Below are positions 16,948 to 25,400 of a DNA stretch of 64,000 nt, in pieces. The notes beneath the pieces are model-generated. The model had not been told where the DNA came from, ran no database searches, and saw only the letters and a program-made list of their open reading frames with translations. Within the stretch, counting starts at the first letter, position 1. Each line of letters starts with the position of its first letter. Source of the DNA: CAZEAP01 sp964510315 (lineage in GTDB: Bacteria; Planctomycetota; Brocadiia; SM23-32). Where the stretch lies: contig CAZEAP010000008.1 in assembly GCA_964510315.1 (NCBI GenBank), forward strand, positions 1 to 64,000. The letters run 5' to 3'. Position numbers and translations under genes: made by a program.

Positions 16948-19186
16948 GGTGATCCTCCCGGGCGACTTCACCACCCCACTCCTCCTCGGCCTGCTCCTCC
17001 TGGCCGGGGTAGCGAACCCGGCTGTGGAACATGGCGGTGATGCCGTGCACGAGGCTGTCCTCCAGTCGTTTCAGGTCGGTGATGGTGAGGCCGGACTCGT
17101 CGAGCTGGCCGTCGTGGAGGCGGTCGAGGATGATCTCTCGGGCCACCGAATGGAGCCTCTGGGGGTCGGGAGTTTCCAATGACCGGGCGGCGCTTTCCAC
17201 CGCATCCGCCAACATGACGATGGCGGCCTCTTTGGACTTCGGCTTGGGAAGGCGGTAGCGGAAATCGTGCTCTTGCATCTGTTCGTAGCCCGCCTCGGCC
17301 CCCTTGGCCTTGTTCCAGAAGTACTTCAGCACGCTGGATCCGTGCGATTCAAGGATGATGTCGCACACCTCTTTGGGGACGCCGTACTCCCCGGCCATTT
17401 CTGCCCCATCTTTTGGATGGGCCGTTATGATGAGGCTGCTCATCGTGGGGGTCAGGTCCTCGTGAGGGTTTTTTGCGCCTTCCGGCAGGTTCTCGGCGAA
17501 GTATTCGGGTTTTTTCAGCTTGCCCACGTCGTGGAAGTAAGCGCTGACCCGCGCCAGCAGGGGATTGGCCCCCACCGCTTCGGCCGCGTCGGCCGCCAGG
17601 CTGCCCACCAGCATGCTGTGGTGGTAGGAGCCGGGCGCGTCCAGCAACAGTCGCTGCAGGAGCGGCTGGTTGGGGTCACTCCATTCCAGCAAACGGACGT
17701 CGGTGGTGATACCGAAAAGCCGCTCGATAAGGGGCAGAGCCCCGCTGACGATGAATCCGCTCAGGAAGCCGTTGGCCAGCCCGGCCACCGAATCCATCAG
17801 CAGGGGCGATTGCCAGAAGGCCAGCTCCACGCGGGCGCCCTCCGGCGCGAGCATAAGTCCCACCCCCCAGACGCCGAGGAGTTGAACGACTCCGGTCAGC
17901 AGGCCGGCCTTTATGACCGCACCACGGGTCTGGACTTCCCTGGTGAGCAGAGCGGCCATCAGGCCTCCCAGCAGCAGGACGATGAACTCCGTGTTCGCCC
18001 CGGGAGTGGCCAGGCGGACCAGGAGCGCGTAGAAGACCCCCGCCGCCAGCCCCGACCGCTGCCCGTAGACGAGGCACATGATGATGACCATCATGGGCAC
18101 CGGCACCAGAAGGGCGGTCAGGCCGTGCACCACGCAGAGCCGCGCCATAGCTACCAGCAGCAGAGTCAGCAGGATGAAGGAGAGCAACTGAAGTCTCCGG
18201 CGGATAAGCTCCGGTTCATAGCGGCGGGCATAGAGGAGGCCGGCCAGCAGAAGGAGGACCACCATAAGGGCCACGCCCGCGTAATGCTGGGCGGTTACGA
18301 TCCTGCCGGCCCGGCTGGCCAGGTAGTGGGTCCGCTCGCGCCGAAGATCCTCAACGTTCTGGCGCGTTACTTCGGCACCCTCGGCAAGGAGCACCCGGCC
18401 GGGCTCGACTTTCTTGCGCCTCACCGGTTCCTCCTCGGCGGCCCTCTGGGCGGCCCGCCGACTGGCTTCCACGTCCAGCGTGAGGCCGGGCTGAAGCAGT
18501 CGCGCCAGGCCCTCGCCGGCCAGCAGGGCAGAGGAATTCCTCAGGCCGCCCAAAGCCCCGCTAAGGGCCGCCCTGACGGCCGGGGTGGAACCCTCCAGCG
18601 GCACCAGTTTCGCCATGGGCACCCTCTTCGGCTCCCGGCCGGGCGCGGTGATCGTGACCGCTTCGCTCCGCTTGTCCTGCACCAGCGTCGTCCGAAGGTC
18701 CTCCGCATCAACGAGGCGGTCTTCAGGGAGCGAGAGGAGGGCCTCCTTCAGGGCGTCGGTGCGTTCCTGCAGCTCGGGCAGGAGCTTCAGGAAGCCCTCC
18801 ATGTCGAAGCCGGAGGGCAGGTGCTGCCGGAAGGCGGCGCGGTTGCCTTCTTCGATCCATTTGACCAGCTCCTCGACGCTTTCGCGCCAGGCGGCGGGCC
18901 GGAGTTGAAAGACAGGGGGTTGTTTCAGGCGGGCCAGGTTGCGCGCCGTCTCGGTACGTTCCAGGTCGGGGCTCGTAAAGGCCATGCGCGCGCGGTAGTC
19001 CCGCTCCGCGGTCTGGCCGATCTGGACCGCCAGCGGCCGACGACCGCTGATGAGGGTGAGAAACAGGGCGAGAGCAAACAGGAGAAACCAGAACAGACGC
19101 GCCGCCTTGCTCCAGGAGCCGCGCGACCCGCGGTTCGTTTCGCCCCGTTTTGCGCCGGTTTCCGCTGTGTTATTCGCGTTCCGCAT
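16910..19186 (-). CDS. 7TM-HD phosphohydrolase, PgpH/YqfF family (cyclic-di-AMP phosphodiesterase-like)
   Basis: This 758-residue membrane protein has one N-terminal transmembrane helix (WFLLFALALFLTLISG), an extracytoplasmic 7TMR-HDED-type region, seven membrane helices in the middle third, and a cytosolic HD domain. The HD domain includes SYHHSMLVGSLA, YFHDVGKLKKP and ILESHGSSVL. The best-known relative, Listeria PgpH, hydrolyses cyclic di-AMP; that specificity is inferred. The ATG at 19186 overlaps the end of phoH by 17 bp; a longer frame begins at 19276 without homology. Confidence 0.93.
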   Translation of the reverse strand: MRNANNTAETGAKRGETNRGSRGSWSKAARLFWFLLFALALFLTLISGRRPLAVQIGQTAERDYRARMAFTSPDLERTETARNLARLKQPPVFQLRPAAWRESVEELVKWIEEGNRAAFRQHLPSGFDMEGFLKLLPELQERTDALKEALLSLPEDRLVDAEDLRTTLVQDKRSEAVTITAPGREPKRVPMAKLVPLEGSTPAVRAALSGALGGLRNSSALLAGEGLARLLQPGLTLDVEASRRAAQRAAEEEPVRRKKVEPGRVLLAEGAEVTRQNVEDLRRERTHYLASRAGRIVTAQHYAGVALMVVLLLLAGLLYARRYEPELIRRRLQLLSFILLTLLLVAMARLCVVHGLTALLVPVPMMVIIMCLVYGQRSGLAAGVFYALLVRLATPGANTEFIVLLLGGLMAALLTREVQTRGAVIKAGLLTGVVQLLGVWGVGLMLAPEGARVELAFWQSPLLMDSVAGLANGFLSGFIVSGALPLIERLFGITTDVRLLEWSDPNQPLLQRLLLDAPGSYHHSMLVGSLAADAAEAVGANPLLARVSAYFHDVGKLKKPEYFAENLPEGAKNPHEDLTPTMSSLIITAHPKDGAEMAGEYGVPKEVCDIILESHGSSVLKYFWNKAKGAEAGYEQMQEHDFRYRLPKPKSKEAAIVMLADAVESAARSLETPDPQRLHSVAREIILDRLHDGQLDESGLTITDLKRLEDSLVHGITAMFHSRVRYPGQEEQAEEEWGGEVAREDHHEGRSVQQTGSR

Positions 19187-20144
19187 CGCTTTGTTCTTCA
19201 GTAGGGCCGCCGCCCGTGGCGGCTGATTCCTGCTGATAGGCGTCCAGTATCCGCCGCACGAGCGGGTGGCGAACAATGTCCTTCTCGCCCAGCCATGCCA
19301 CCCGTATGCCCGGCACCGCGCGCAGCCGCTCCTGGGCGTCCACCAGCCCGCTTTTTCTGTCCGGTGGCAGGTCGATCTGCGTGATGTCGCCGGTGACGAC
19401 GAGCCTGGCGTTTTTCCCCAGGCGCGTGAGGAAGGTTTTCATCTGAGCAATCGTGCAGTTCTGTCCCTCATCGAGGATGATGAAAGCATTGTCCAGCGTG
19501 CGGCCCCGCACGAAGGCCAGGGGCAGCACTTCGATCAGGTCCTTCTCCAGGTAGCTCTTTACCCGGCCGGAGTCCATAAGCTCGTGGAGCGCGTCGTAAA
19601 GCGGCCTTAAGTAGGGGTTTACCTTGGCATACATGTCCCCGGGCAAAAAACCCAGGTTCTCCCCGGCCTCCACGGCCGGCCGGCACAGGATGATTCGTTT
19701 CAGCGTGCCCTTCTTCAGGTAGCTCAGCGCGACGGCCACCGCGAGGTAGGTCTTGCCCGTGCCGGCGGGGCCTATGCACAGGACCACGTCGTTTCCGAGC
19801 ATGGCGCGCACGTAGGCGGCCTGCCCCGGCGTCTGGGGAACGGCGCCGGGCCAGGGCTCGAGGCGTTCACCCGCTTCGGGCGGGGGCCCCGACGACTGGC
19901 CCTCGACCACGCGCTCCACGGTCTCGGAGTTGACGGTTTGGCCCTGGCTCATCTCACTCTCCATCTCCAGCAGAGCCGCTTCGCAACGGCGCACCTTATC
20001 CGGGGGCCCGGCGATGCGCAACTCGCCGCCGCGGGCTACCAGGTCCACCTCGAACGCATCGCGCAGCCTTTTCAGGTAACGGTCCCGCGGCCCGAAGAGC
20101 CGGAGCACCTCATCGGGGCCGCCGATCTGGAGTTTCTTCTGCAC
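19170..20144 (-). CDS. PhoH-like ATPase
   Basis: This 324-residue protein has an N-terminal KH-like region (residues about 1-75) and a PhoH ATPase domain with Walker A GPAGTGKT, PAVEAGENLGFLPGD and the Walker B segment FIILDEGQN. PhoH proteins are thought to be RNA-linked ATPases or helicases, and their pairing with ybeY suggests RNA metabolism. The start is GTG 20144, with GGGAGG 10-15 bases upstream and only six bases after the cdsA stop codon. The C-terminal tail is short and acidic. Confidence 0.95.
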   Translation of the reverse strand: MQKKLQIGGPDEVLRLFGPRDRYLKRLRDAFEVDLVARGGELRIAGPPDKVRRCEAALLEMESEMSQGQTVNSETVERVVEGQSSGPPPEAGERLEPWPGAVPQTPGQAAYVRAMLGNDVVLCIGPAGTGKTYLAVAVALSYLKKGTLKRIILCRPAVEAGENLGFLPGDMYAKVNPYLRPLYDALHELMDSGRVKSYLEKDLIEVLPLAFVRGRTLDNAFIILDEGQNCTIAQMKTFLTRLGKNARLVVTGDITQIDLPPDRKSGLVDAQERLRAVPGIRVAWLGEKDIVRHPLVRRILDAYQQESAATGGGPTEEQSDAERE

Positions 20145-20150
20145 TTCGGC

Positions 20151-21068
20151 CTAACCTCCCGCCGCCAACTGGCAGACCTTCAGGAAAGCATAACCGACCG
20201 GCGCCGCAAACAGCACGTCGTCGAGCATATCGAGCATTCCGCCGAAGCCCGGCACCAGTCGCCCGGAGTCCTTCACCGATGCCTGCCTTTTCAGCAGGGA
20301 CGCCGACAAGTCTCCCATCATGGCCGCCCCGGCGATAAAGGCCCCGAACAGCAGGGCCGTCCGGGGTCTCATCACCGACCAGGGCGAGTGGCTCAGCGCC
20401 CACGCGACGAGTATGCTTCCCAGCACGGCCCCCGCCGCGCCCTCGATCGTTTTCTTCGGGCTGACACGGGGGCTGAGTTTGTGGCGCCCGAGGAGGCTGC
20501 CGACGAAATAGGCGCCCGCAGAGGACGCTTTGCAGACGCCGACCACCGTGATCAGGCCCGACACGCCGAAGTCCAGCCGTATGGCCGTAAGAAAACCCAG
20601 CAGCGCGGGCAGATATATCCAGCCCGTCAGGGCGGCGGCCGCCGACTGGAGCCCCTCCTCCAGGTCTCCTCTGATGACGCGGGCGCTCAGCAGACACCCG
20701 GCGCCCGCGGGCAGGAACGCGAAGCCGACCAGCCAGGGGTCCGGCCTTCCGGCGGCCCAGGCGCTCCACATCAGCAGGAACAGTCCCGCCCCGCCCGCCA
20801 CCAGTGCGGTCGGGGGGGCGGGCAGACCGATCCGCCGCACCAGGTCTCCAAACTCCGCGAGGGCGAGGGCAACTACTGCCGTCATCACTCCCGCATAGAG
20901 GAAACCCTCTTCCCAGGCGGCGTCCACCGCCAGCAGGAGAGCGAGCGCGACGATCAGTGCGGCCCCCAGTCCGCTGCGCAGTCCCATGGATACACGTGCC
21001 TGTCCAGGGGCGTCGGTGCCGGCAGAGGGCGAGTCCTGTTCGGCCTCCGAGGTATGTGCAGCGGTCAT
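20151..21068 (-). CDS. cdsA: Phosphatidate cytidylyltransferase (CdsA-like)
   Basis: This 305-residue multi-pass membrane protein resembles CdsA, which makes CDP-diacylglycerol from CTP and phosphatidate. At least seven hydrophobic segments are visible. The signature region reads SLLKRQASVKDSGRLVPGFGG followed by LDMLD; the usual PGHGG...DRxD pattern is changed, with Phe for His and Met for Arg. Planctomycete homologues may share this variant, but I could not check. The ATG overlaps the uppS stop codon (ATGA), and GAGGAGG lies upstream within uppS. Confidence 0.88.
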   Translation of the reverse strand: MTAAHTSEAEQDSPSAGTDAPGQARVSMGLRSGLGAALIVALALLLAVDAAWEEGFLYAGVMTAVVALALAEFGDLVRRIGLPAPPTALVAGGAGLFLLMWSAWAAGRPDPWLVGFAFLPAGAGCLLSARVIRGDLEEGLQSAAAALTGWIYLPALLGFLTAIRLDFGVSGLITVVGVCKASSAGAYFVGSLLGRHKLSPRVSPKKTIEGAAGAVLGSILVAWALSHSPWSVMRPRTALLFGAFIAGAAMMGDLSASLLKRQASVKDSGRLVPGFGGMLDMLDDVLFAAPVGYAFLKVCQLAAGG

Positions 21069-21826
21069 CTGGGGCGGCCCTCCTCGACCGGTTCTCCCGT
21101 TGCGGCGCTCTCCGGCAGTCCACCGAAGCGTCGCTCCCTGCGGGCGTATTCCCGTAGTGCGGCCAGGAATTCTTCCCGACCGAAATCGGGCCAGAACGTC
21201 TCGGTCCAGTAGATTTCGGCGTACCAGAGTTGCCACAGCAGGAAGTTGCTGAGCCGCTGTTCCCCGCCTGTTCGGATCAGGAGGTCGGGTTCGGGTAGAC
21301 CGGCGGTGTCCAGGTGACGACCGAGGAGTTCCTCGTCGATGTCCTCCGGCTGCAGCTTCCCTTCCCTGGCCTTCCGTGCGAGAGTTCGGACGGCGCGGAC
21401 GATCTCCTGACGGCTGCCGTAGTTGAGGGCGAGGACCAGCGTCAGTTTCTCGCCTCTCCTGGTACATTCGATGGTCTCTTCCAGTTCTCGTTGAAGGCTT
21501 TCGGGGAGTTCGTCCCGGCGGCCGATGATCCGCAGGGCGACGCCCTTGTCCGCGAACTCGTCGCGGCGGTCCGTGCAGAACTTCTCCAGCCTCGACATGA
21601 GGAAATTGACCTCGCGGCGGGGGCGCTTCCAGTTCTCCGTGCTGAACGCGTAGAAAGTCAGGGCGGGTATTTCCCAGTCCACGCAACACTCTGCGATGGA
21701 CCTGGCGCTCTGGAAACCGGCCTCGTGTCCTTTCATCCGGGGCAGGCCGCGCCGACGGGCCCACCGGCCGTTGCCATCCATGATGATGGCCACGTGGCGG
21801 GGCAGCTTGTCGGGAAGTTCAGCCAT
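21065..21826 (-). CDS. uppS: Isoprenyl transferase (undecaprenyl diphosphate synthase type)
   Basis: This 253-residue cis-prenyltransferase has the family signature MDGNGRWARRRGLPRMKGHEAG, the FYAFSTENWKRP segment and the C-terminal PDLLIRTGGEQRLSNFLLWQ block. These enzymes build the C55 lipid carrier for cell-wall and glycan synthesis. Its start overlaps the end of purA by eight bases and its stop overlaps the start of cdsA, the common uppS-cdsA arrangement. Confidence 0.97.
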   Translation of the reverse strand: MAELPDKLPRHVAIIMDGNGRWARRRGLPRMKGHEAGFQSARSIAECCVDWEIPALTFYAFSTENWKRPRREVNFLMSRLEKFCTDRRDEFADKGVALRIIGRRDELPESLQRELEETIECTRRGEKLTLVLALNYGSRQEIVRAVRTLARKAREGKLQPEDIDEELLGRHLDTAGLPEPDLLIRTGGEQRLSNFLLWQLWYAEIYWTETFWPDFGREEFLAALREYARRERRFGGLPESAATGEPVEEGRPR

Positions 21827-23120
21827 GGTCTCTTCGGTTGATCGCCTGCCGGCGGTCCGGACCGACGGAGATGAACTCCACGGGACTGCCGGCCAACCCC
21901 TCGATGAACCGGAGGTAGTCCTGTGCCCGGCCGGGCAGGTCCGACCAGGCCCTGGCGCCGGAGATGTCGCACTGCCAGCCGGGCAGCTCCTCGTAAACCG
22001 GCTCCGCCTCGCCCAGGGCCTCCACGTTGGCCGGAAAGGTATCCACTACCTCTCCGTCCAGCCGGTAGGCCGTGCAGACCTTGATGGCTTCGAAGGCTCC
22101 GAGCACATCCAGGGCCGAGACGGCCAGGCTGTCCGCTCCGCTCAGCCGGGCAGTGTGCCTCAGGGCCACTCCGTCCAGCCAGCCGCACCGGCGCTGGCGA
22201 CCCGTGGTGGCGCCGTACTCCCGACCTCCGTGTTCCTCCATGGTCTGCCGGATGGTCTCCCCCACCTGGTTGTCCTGTTCGGTGGGGAAAGGGCCCGTGC
22301 CGACCCGAGAGCAGTAAGCCTTAGCCAGGCCCATGACCCGGTCTATTCTGCCTGGCGGTATGCCGGTTCCAGCGGCGGCCCCGGAGATGACGCCGCTGCT
22401 GGTAACGAACGGGTAAGTGCCGAAATCCAGGTCCAGCAGGCTGCCCTGCGCACCTTCCAGGAGGATGCTCCGTCCGTCCTCCAGGGCGCCGTGGATCAGC
22501 GGCAGAGCGTCCCTGACGTGGGGTCGGAGCTGCTCGGCGTAGCCCTGGTACTCCTCGTAGACCTCGTCCACGTCCAGCGGTTCGGCCCCGTAGACGGCCT
22601 GGAGAATTCTGTTCTGCACGTCCATCAGCGCTTCCAGCCGGCTGCGGAACAGGTCGGCGTCGATCAGTTCGGCGAACCGGATTCCGCAGCGGGCCGCCTT
22701 GTCGGCGTAGCAGGGGCCGATGCCTCGCCCCGTGGTGCCGATCTTCTCCTCGCCGCGCGTGGACTCCTTGACCCGGTCCAGCAGCTTGTGGTGGGGCAGG
22801 ACCACGTGGGCGCGGTCGCTGAGGACCAGGTTGTCGGCCACCTGGACCCCCCGCTCCCGCAAAGCCGAGAGTTCCTCAACGAGCTTCGCCGGATCGACCA
22901 CCATCCCGTTGCCCATGATGCACAGGGCCTCGGGGCGCAGGATGCCGGTGGGCACCAGATGGAGGATGAACTCCTCCTCCCCTATGTGCACCGTGTGGCC
23001 GGCGTTGGCACCACCCTGGAAACGGACCACCACGTCGTAACGGGGGGCCAGGGCGTCGATGGCCTTCCCTTTGCCCTCGTCGCCCCACTGCAGGCCGACA
23101 AGCTGTAACGTCTCACTCAT
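21819..23120 (-). CDS. purA: Adenylosuccinate synthetase
   Basis: This 433-residue enzyme joins IMP and aspartate with GTP to form adenylosuccinate, the first committed step to AMP. It shows the N-terminal QWGDEGKGK loop, NAGHTV with the catalytic histidine, TTGRGIGPCY, LLEGAQGSLLDLDFGTYPFVTSS and the VGTGPFPTE segment. The ATG at 23120 is chosen because MSETLQLVGLQWGDEGKGK matches the family; GGGAAA lies upstream. It heads an eight-gene run including lipid and RNA-processing genes, an unusual location for a purine gene. Confidence 0.97.
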   Translation of the reverse strand: MSETLQLVGLQWGDEGKGKAIDALAPRYDVVVRFQGGANAGHTVHIGEEEFILHLVPTGILRPEALCIMGNGMVVDPAKLVEELSALRERGVQVADNLVLSDRAHVVLPHHKLLDRVKESTRGEEKIGTTGRGIGPCYADKAARCGIRFAELIDADLFRSRLEALMDVQNRILQAVYGAEPLDVDEVYEEYQGYAEQLRPHVRDALPLIHGALEDGRSILLEGAQGSLLDLDFGTYPFVTSSGVISGAAAGTGIPPGRIDRVMGLAKAYCSRVGTGPFPTEQDNQVGETIRQTMEEHGGREYGATTGRQRRCGWLDGVALRHTARLSGADSLAVSALDVLGAFEAIKVCTAYRLDGEVVDTFPANVEALGEAEPVYEELPGWQCDISGARAWSDLPGRAQDYLRFIEGLAGSPVEFISVGPDRRQAINRRDHG

Positions 23121-23476
23121 GCGTTGATTTCCCTTTGGATGAAAAGTTCGGCACCCGCAGCCTGCCCGCAGGCATTCCACGCACCTTCCGTGGCGGGGCG
23201 GAGAAGATAATGCGGGCGGAAGCGTGCAGAAGCGGAATGCTCTCTAAAGTCGCTAAACCACGCCGGTTTTGCCTGCTGACGGAGACAGGACCCGTTGAAC
23301 TGGGGTCGGCAATCTTCGGGCACCGAGGCATGCCCCCGACCGTGCGGCCAAACGCAGACCCTCTCGGACCGCAAGCACCCATTATAGGTGGGGGAACTCG
23401 AAAAGTCAAGGTCAAAGGCCCGGCCCGAGCGACAACCTAAGACCCGTCTGAAAAAGGAGTTACGACATGGACGGTG
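23121..23476 (-). other. Leader and promoter region of the purA-recO operon
   Basis: This 356-bp gap between purA and the kinase gene carries a strong promoter (separate entry) and then about 254 nt of transcribed leader before purA. The leader has no open frame with a recognisable product, and I could not match it to the purine, PreQ1 or other riboswitch cores I know. Confidence 0.55.
23381..23409 (-). promoter_or_regulatory. Near-consensus sigma70-type promoter for the purA-recO operon
   Basis: On the minus strand TTGACT (23404-23409) is separated by exactly 17 nt from a perfect TATAAT (23381-23386). This 11-of-12 match is the best promoter in the window. Transcription would begin near 23374. 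Confidence 0.85.
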
Positions 23477-25213
23477 TCATGCGGAGGGGCCACGGGACGA
23501 GTCCCCGCCCCGCCTCCGGATCGACATCTCCCGCACACGCCGCGCCAGCTCCAACCGTTCCCGCCGGTCCCATCGTCCCTCGGCGCAACGCCGCAGACAC
23601 CGCATGCGGTCGGGTCCGGAGACGCCCTCGGGAAGCCCGGAGTTCACTCTCGCCAGGCTTTTGATCCACCTCCGACGGCTCATTTTCTTCTCGAATTGGA
23701 CCCGGTCCAGGTCCACCAGGTAAAGCTCAAACTCCTCTCCGTTCCTTTGGACCAGGATGTTGCCGGGCTTGGTGTCCGGATGGTAAACCTTCTCCTGCGC
23801 CATGGTTATCAGCAGATCGGCCAGTGCGTCGACCAGCCCGAGGCGCTCACCGCGATCGAGGTCGTGCTCGGAGACATACTCGTCCAGCGTCCCGTCGTTG
23901 GGCACCGCCCGGGTGATCAGGTAATCGGGCGAGCCACGCAGCTTCCGGCGGCTCTCCAGTAGGGCGAGGGGCAGAGGCGCGGGGATGCCCCGGACGTGCA
24001 GGCCTCGCGCACCCACCCATGCCGCCCGGGCGCGACTGCGCAGACGGAGGCAGTCTTTGAGGCGCTCCCGCCGGGAACGCCGCAGATAGGCCTTCACGCA
24101 GACCGGCCCCGGCCCTACCTCCTCGGCGGAGGCCGGCTGGTTGAGCGTACGGGGAGGCACCGACGGGCAGGGAGCCAGGGTAACCTCGGTGCGCGGCGCG
24201 CGCCGCAGTACCTCCGCCCGGCCCGCCTCCGCGTCGATGGCACGCCGGTGCAGCCGGGCCATCGAGAGGGCCGTCTCACGGGGGAAGTCCCGTCGCCTGT
24301 GAATGACGAAGCGATCGGTCTTCTCCGAGGTGAACAGGGAACTCTCGACGAGGCAACGCCGCGTGCGGCTGCGCATGTGTCGCCGGTGCTGTTTCCGCAT
24401 CGTCCGCCTCACGCGGCGAGCCCACTCCCCGACTTCCTCCGGCGATGGGTCCGTCCCACCCCGCCGGCAGCGAAGGAACGCCCGCAGGAACCGGACCTGC
24501 TCCGCGGCGCCCACAGCCGGGGAGGCCGTGGAAGCCCCCAGCATTGCCAACATGCGCCGCAGACGGCGTCGGCGGACCGTTCTTCGCCGAACGGCGTGGA
24601 GGTCGGTGACAAAGAGCCGGCGGCCCTCGGGAGCGTGCGGGCGTATCAGCAGGTTGCCGGCGTGGTAGTCGCGGTGATAGAAGCGGGCGTCCACCAGCCG
24701 TGCCGTGAGTCGGGCCAGCTCCTCGATCAATTCATCTCGCGGTGGCACTTCCCCGGCCCCGGCTTCCGGCAGCATATCGCGTATGAAATCCTTCAGGGGC
24801 ACGGTCCCGGAAATCTCGCGGCTCGCGAGGAAGCCCTCCCCGGGCAGCCCCCACTCGGTGCGAAGTCCGAAGGCGAGCACGTCGCAGGTGGGAATACCGG
24901 CCTCCCGAAGCGCGCGCGATATGCGCCATTCCGTGGCCGGTTTACTCGGGACCACCGCGTAGCGGATGCGGTCGGTCAGGTCACGAAACTTGTAACGCTT
25001 CAGGTAGAGGCCCGGTCCGTCCGGGTCTTGCGGATCGTCGTAGCGAGCCACGGTGCGGGTTGTGCTGTCCTTGACCAGCACGTGGTCGGGCAGCTCCGCG
25101 GGCCGGCGGAGTTCCTCCAGTGGCAGCAGCGGGATGGTGTCGGCGAACTCCGGGATGGTTCGCCACTTCAGTCCCCGTGCCCGCAGCGTGAGGGTGTCTT
25201 CCGATGGTGACAT
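23477..25213 (-). CDS. Tandem double-domain WaaP/RIO-like kinase
   Basis: This 578-residue protein holds two kinase-like domains of the lipopolysaccharide-core-kinase/RIO superfamily. Domain 1 has a possible nucleotide lysine in GLYLKRYKF, a catalytic loop HRDYHAGN at 180-187 (Asp182, Asn187) and the metal segment VTDLHAV. Domain 2 repeats the pattern with VCVKAYL, HPDTKPGN at 478-485 and LVDLDRV. A very basic linker joins them. WaaP and KdkA phosphorylate sugars of the lipid A core, so sugar or glycan phosphorylation at the inner membrane is the best guess; protein phosphorylation is also possible. The start at 25213 (MSPSED) is uncertain. It is divergent from the SecA-like gene. Confidence 0.8.
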   Translation of the reverse strand: MSPSEDTLTLRARGLKWRTIPEFADTIPLLPLEELRRPAELPDHVLVKDSTTRTVARYDDPQDPDGPGLYLKRYKFRDLTDRIRYAVVPSKPATEWRISRALREAGIPTCDVLAFGLRTEWGLPGEGFLASREISGTVPLKDFIRDMLPEAGAGEVPPRDELIEELARLTARLVDARFYHRDYHAGNLLIRPHAPEGRRLFVTDLHAVRRRTVRRRRLRRMLAMLGASTASPAVGAAEQVRFLRAFLRCRRGGTDPSPEEVGEWARRVRRTMRKQHRRHMRSRTRRCLVESSLFTSEKTDRFVIHRRRDFPRETALSMARLHRRAIDAEAGRAEVLRRAPRTEVTLAPCPSVPPRTLNQPASAEEVGPGPVCVKAYLRRSRRERLKDCLRLRSRARAAWVGARGLHVRGIPAPLPLALLESRRKLRGSPDYLITRAVPNDGTLDEYVSEHDLDRGERLGLVDALADLLITMAQEKVYHPDTKPGNILVQRNGEEFELYLVDLDRVQFEKKMSRRRWIKSLARVNSGLPEGVSGPDRMRCLRRCAEGRWDRRERLELARRVREMSIRRRGGDSSRGPSA

Positions 25214-25255
25214 ATTGGCGCCCGGTCGGAGCGACGGTGTGGTTCCCACAGGGAG

Positions 25256-25285
25256 ATGGTAACCCGCGGGCAGGCGGCATTGCAA
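25256..25285 (-). promoter_or_regulatory. Possible promoter of the tandem-kinase gene
   Basis: On the minus strand TTGCAA (25280-25285) is followed after 18 nt by TACCAT (25256-25261), about 43 nt before the start codon. The opposing SecA-like promoter uses the same TACCAT hexamer. Confidence 0.4.
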
Positions 25286-25318
25286 AGAGGGCCGCGTCCC
25301 TGGCACCGGCGGACGGGC

Positions 25319-25347
25319 TTGACCCTCGCCCCGGGGCGGAATACCAT
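25319..25347 (+). promoter_or_regulatory. Possible promoter of the SecA-like gene
   Basis: TTGACC (25319-25324) and TACCAT (25342-25347) are separated by 17 nt and lie about 54 nt before the ATG. The CCCCGGGG palindrome in the spacer could bind a regulator. Confidence 0.5.
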
Positions 25348-25400
25348 TTCCGCGCGAGCAGCCCGGCCGCCGGCCGTATTGCGTATTGGGACCAGAAGCC

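Noticed and set aside
17267..19204. A 645-codon plus-strand open frame
   Set aside because: It is antisense to the well-supported pgpH-like gene and has no recognisable product.
23121..23374. A purine-type riboswitch in the purA leader
   Set aside because: I could not find the conserved three-way junction core of known purine riboswitches.
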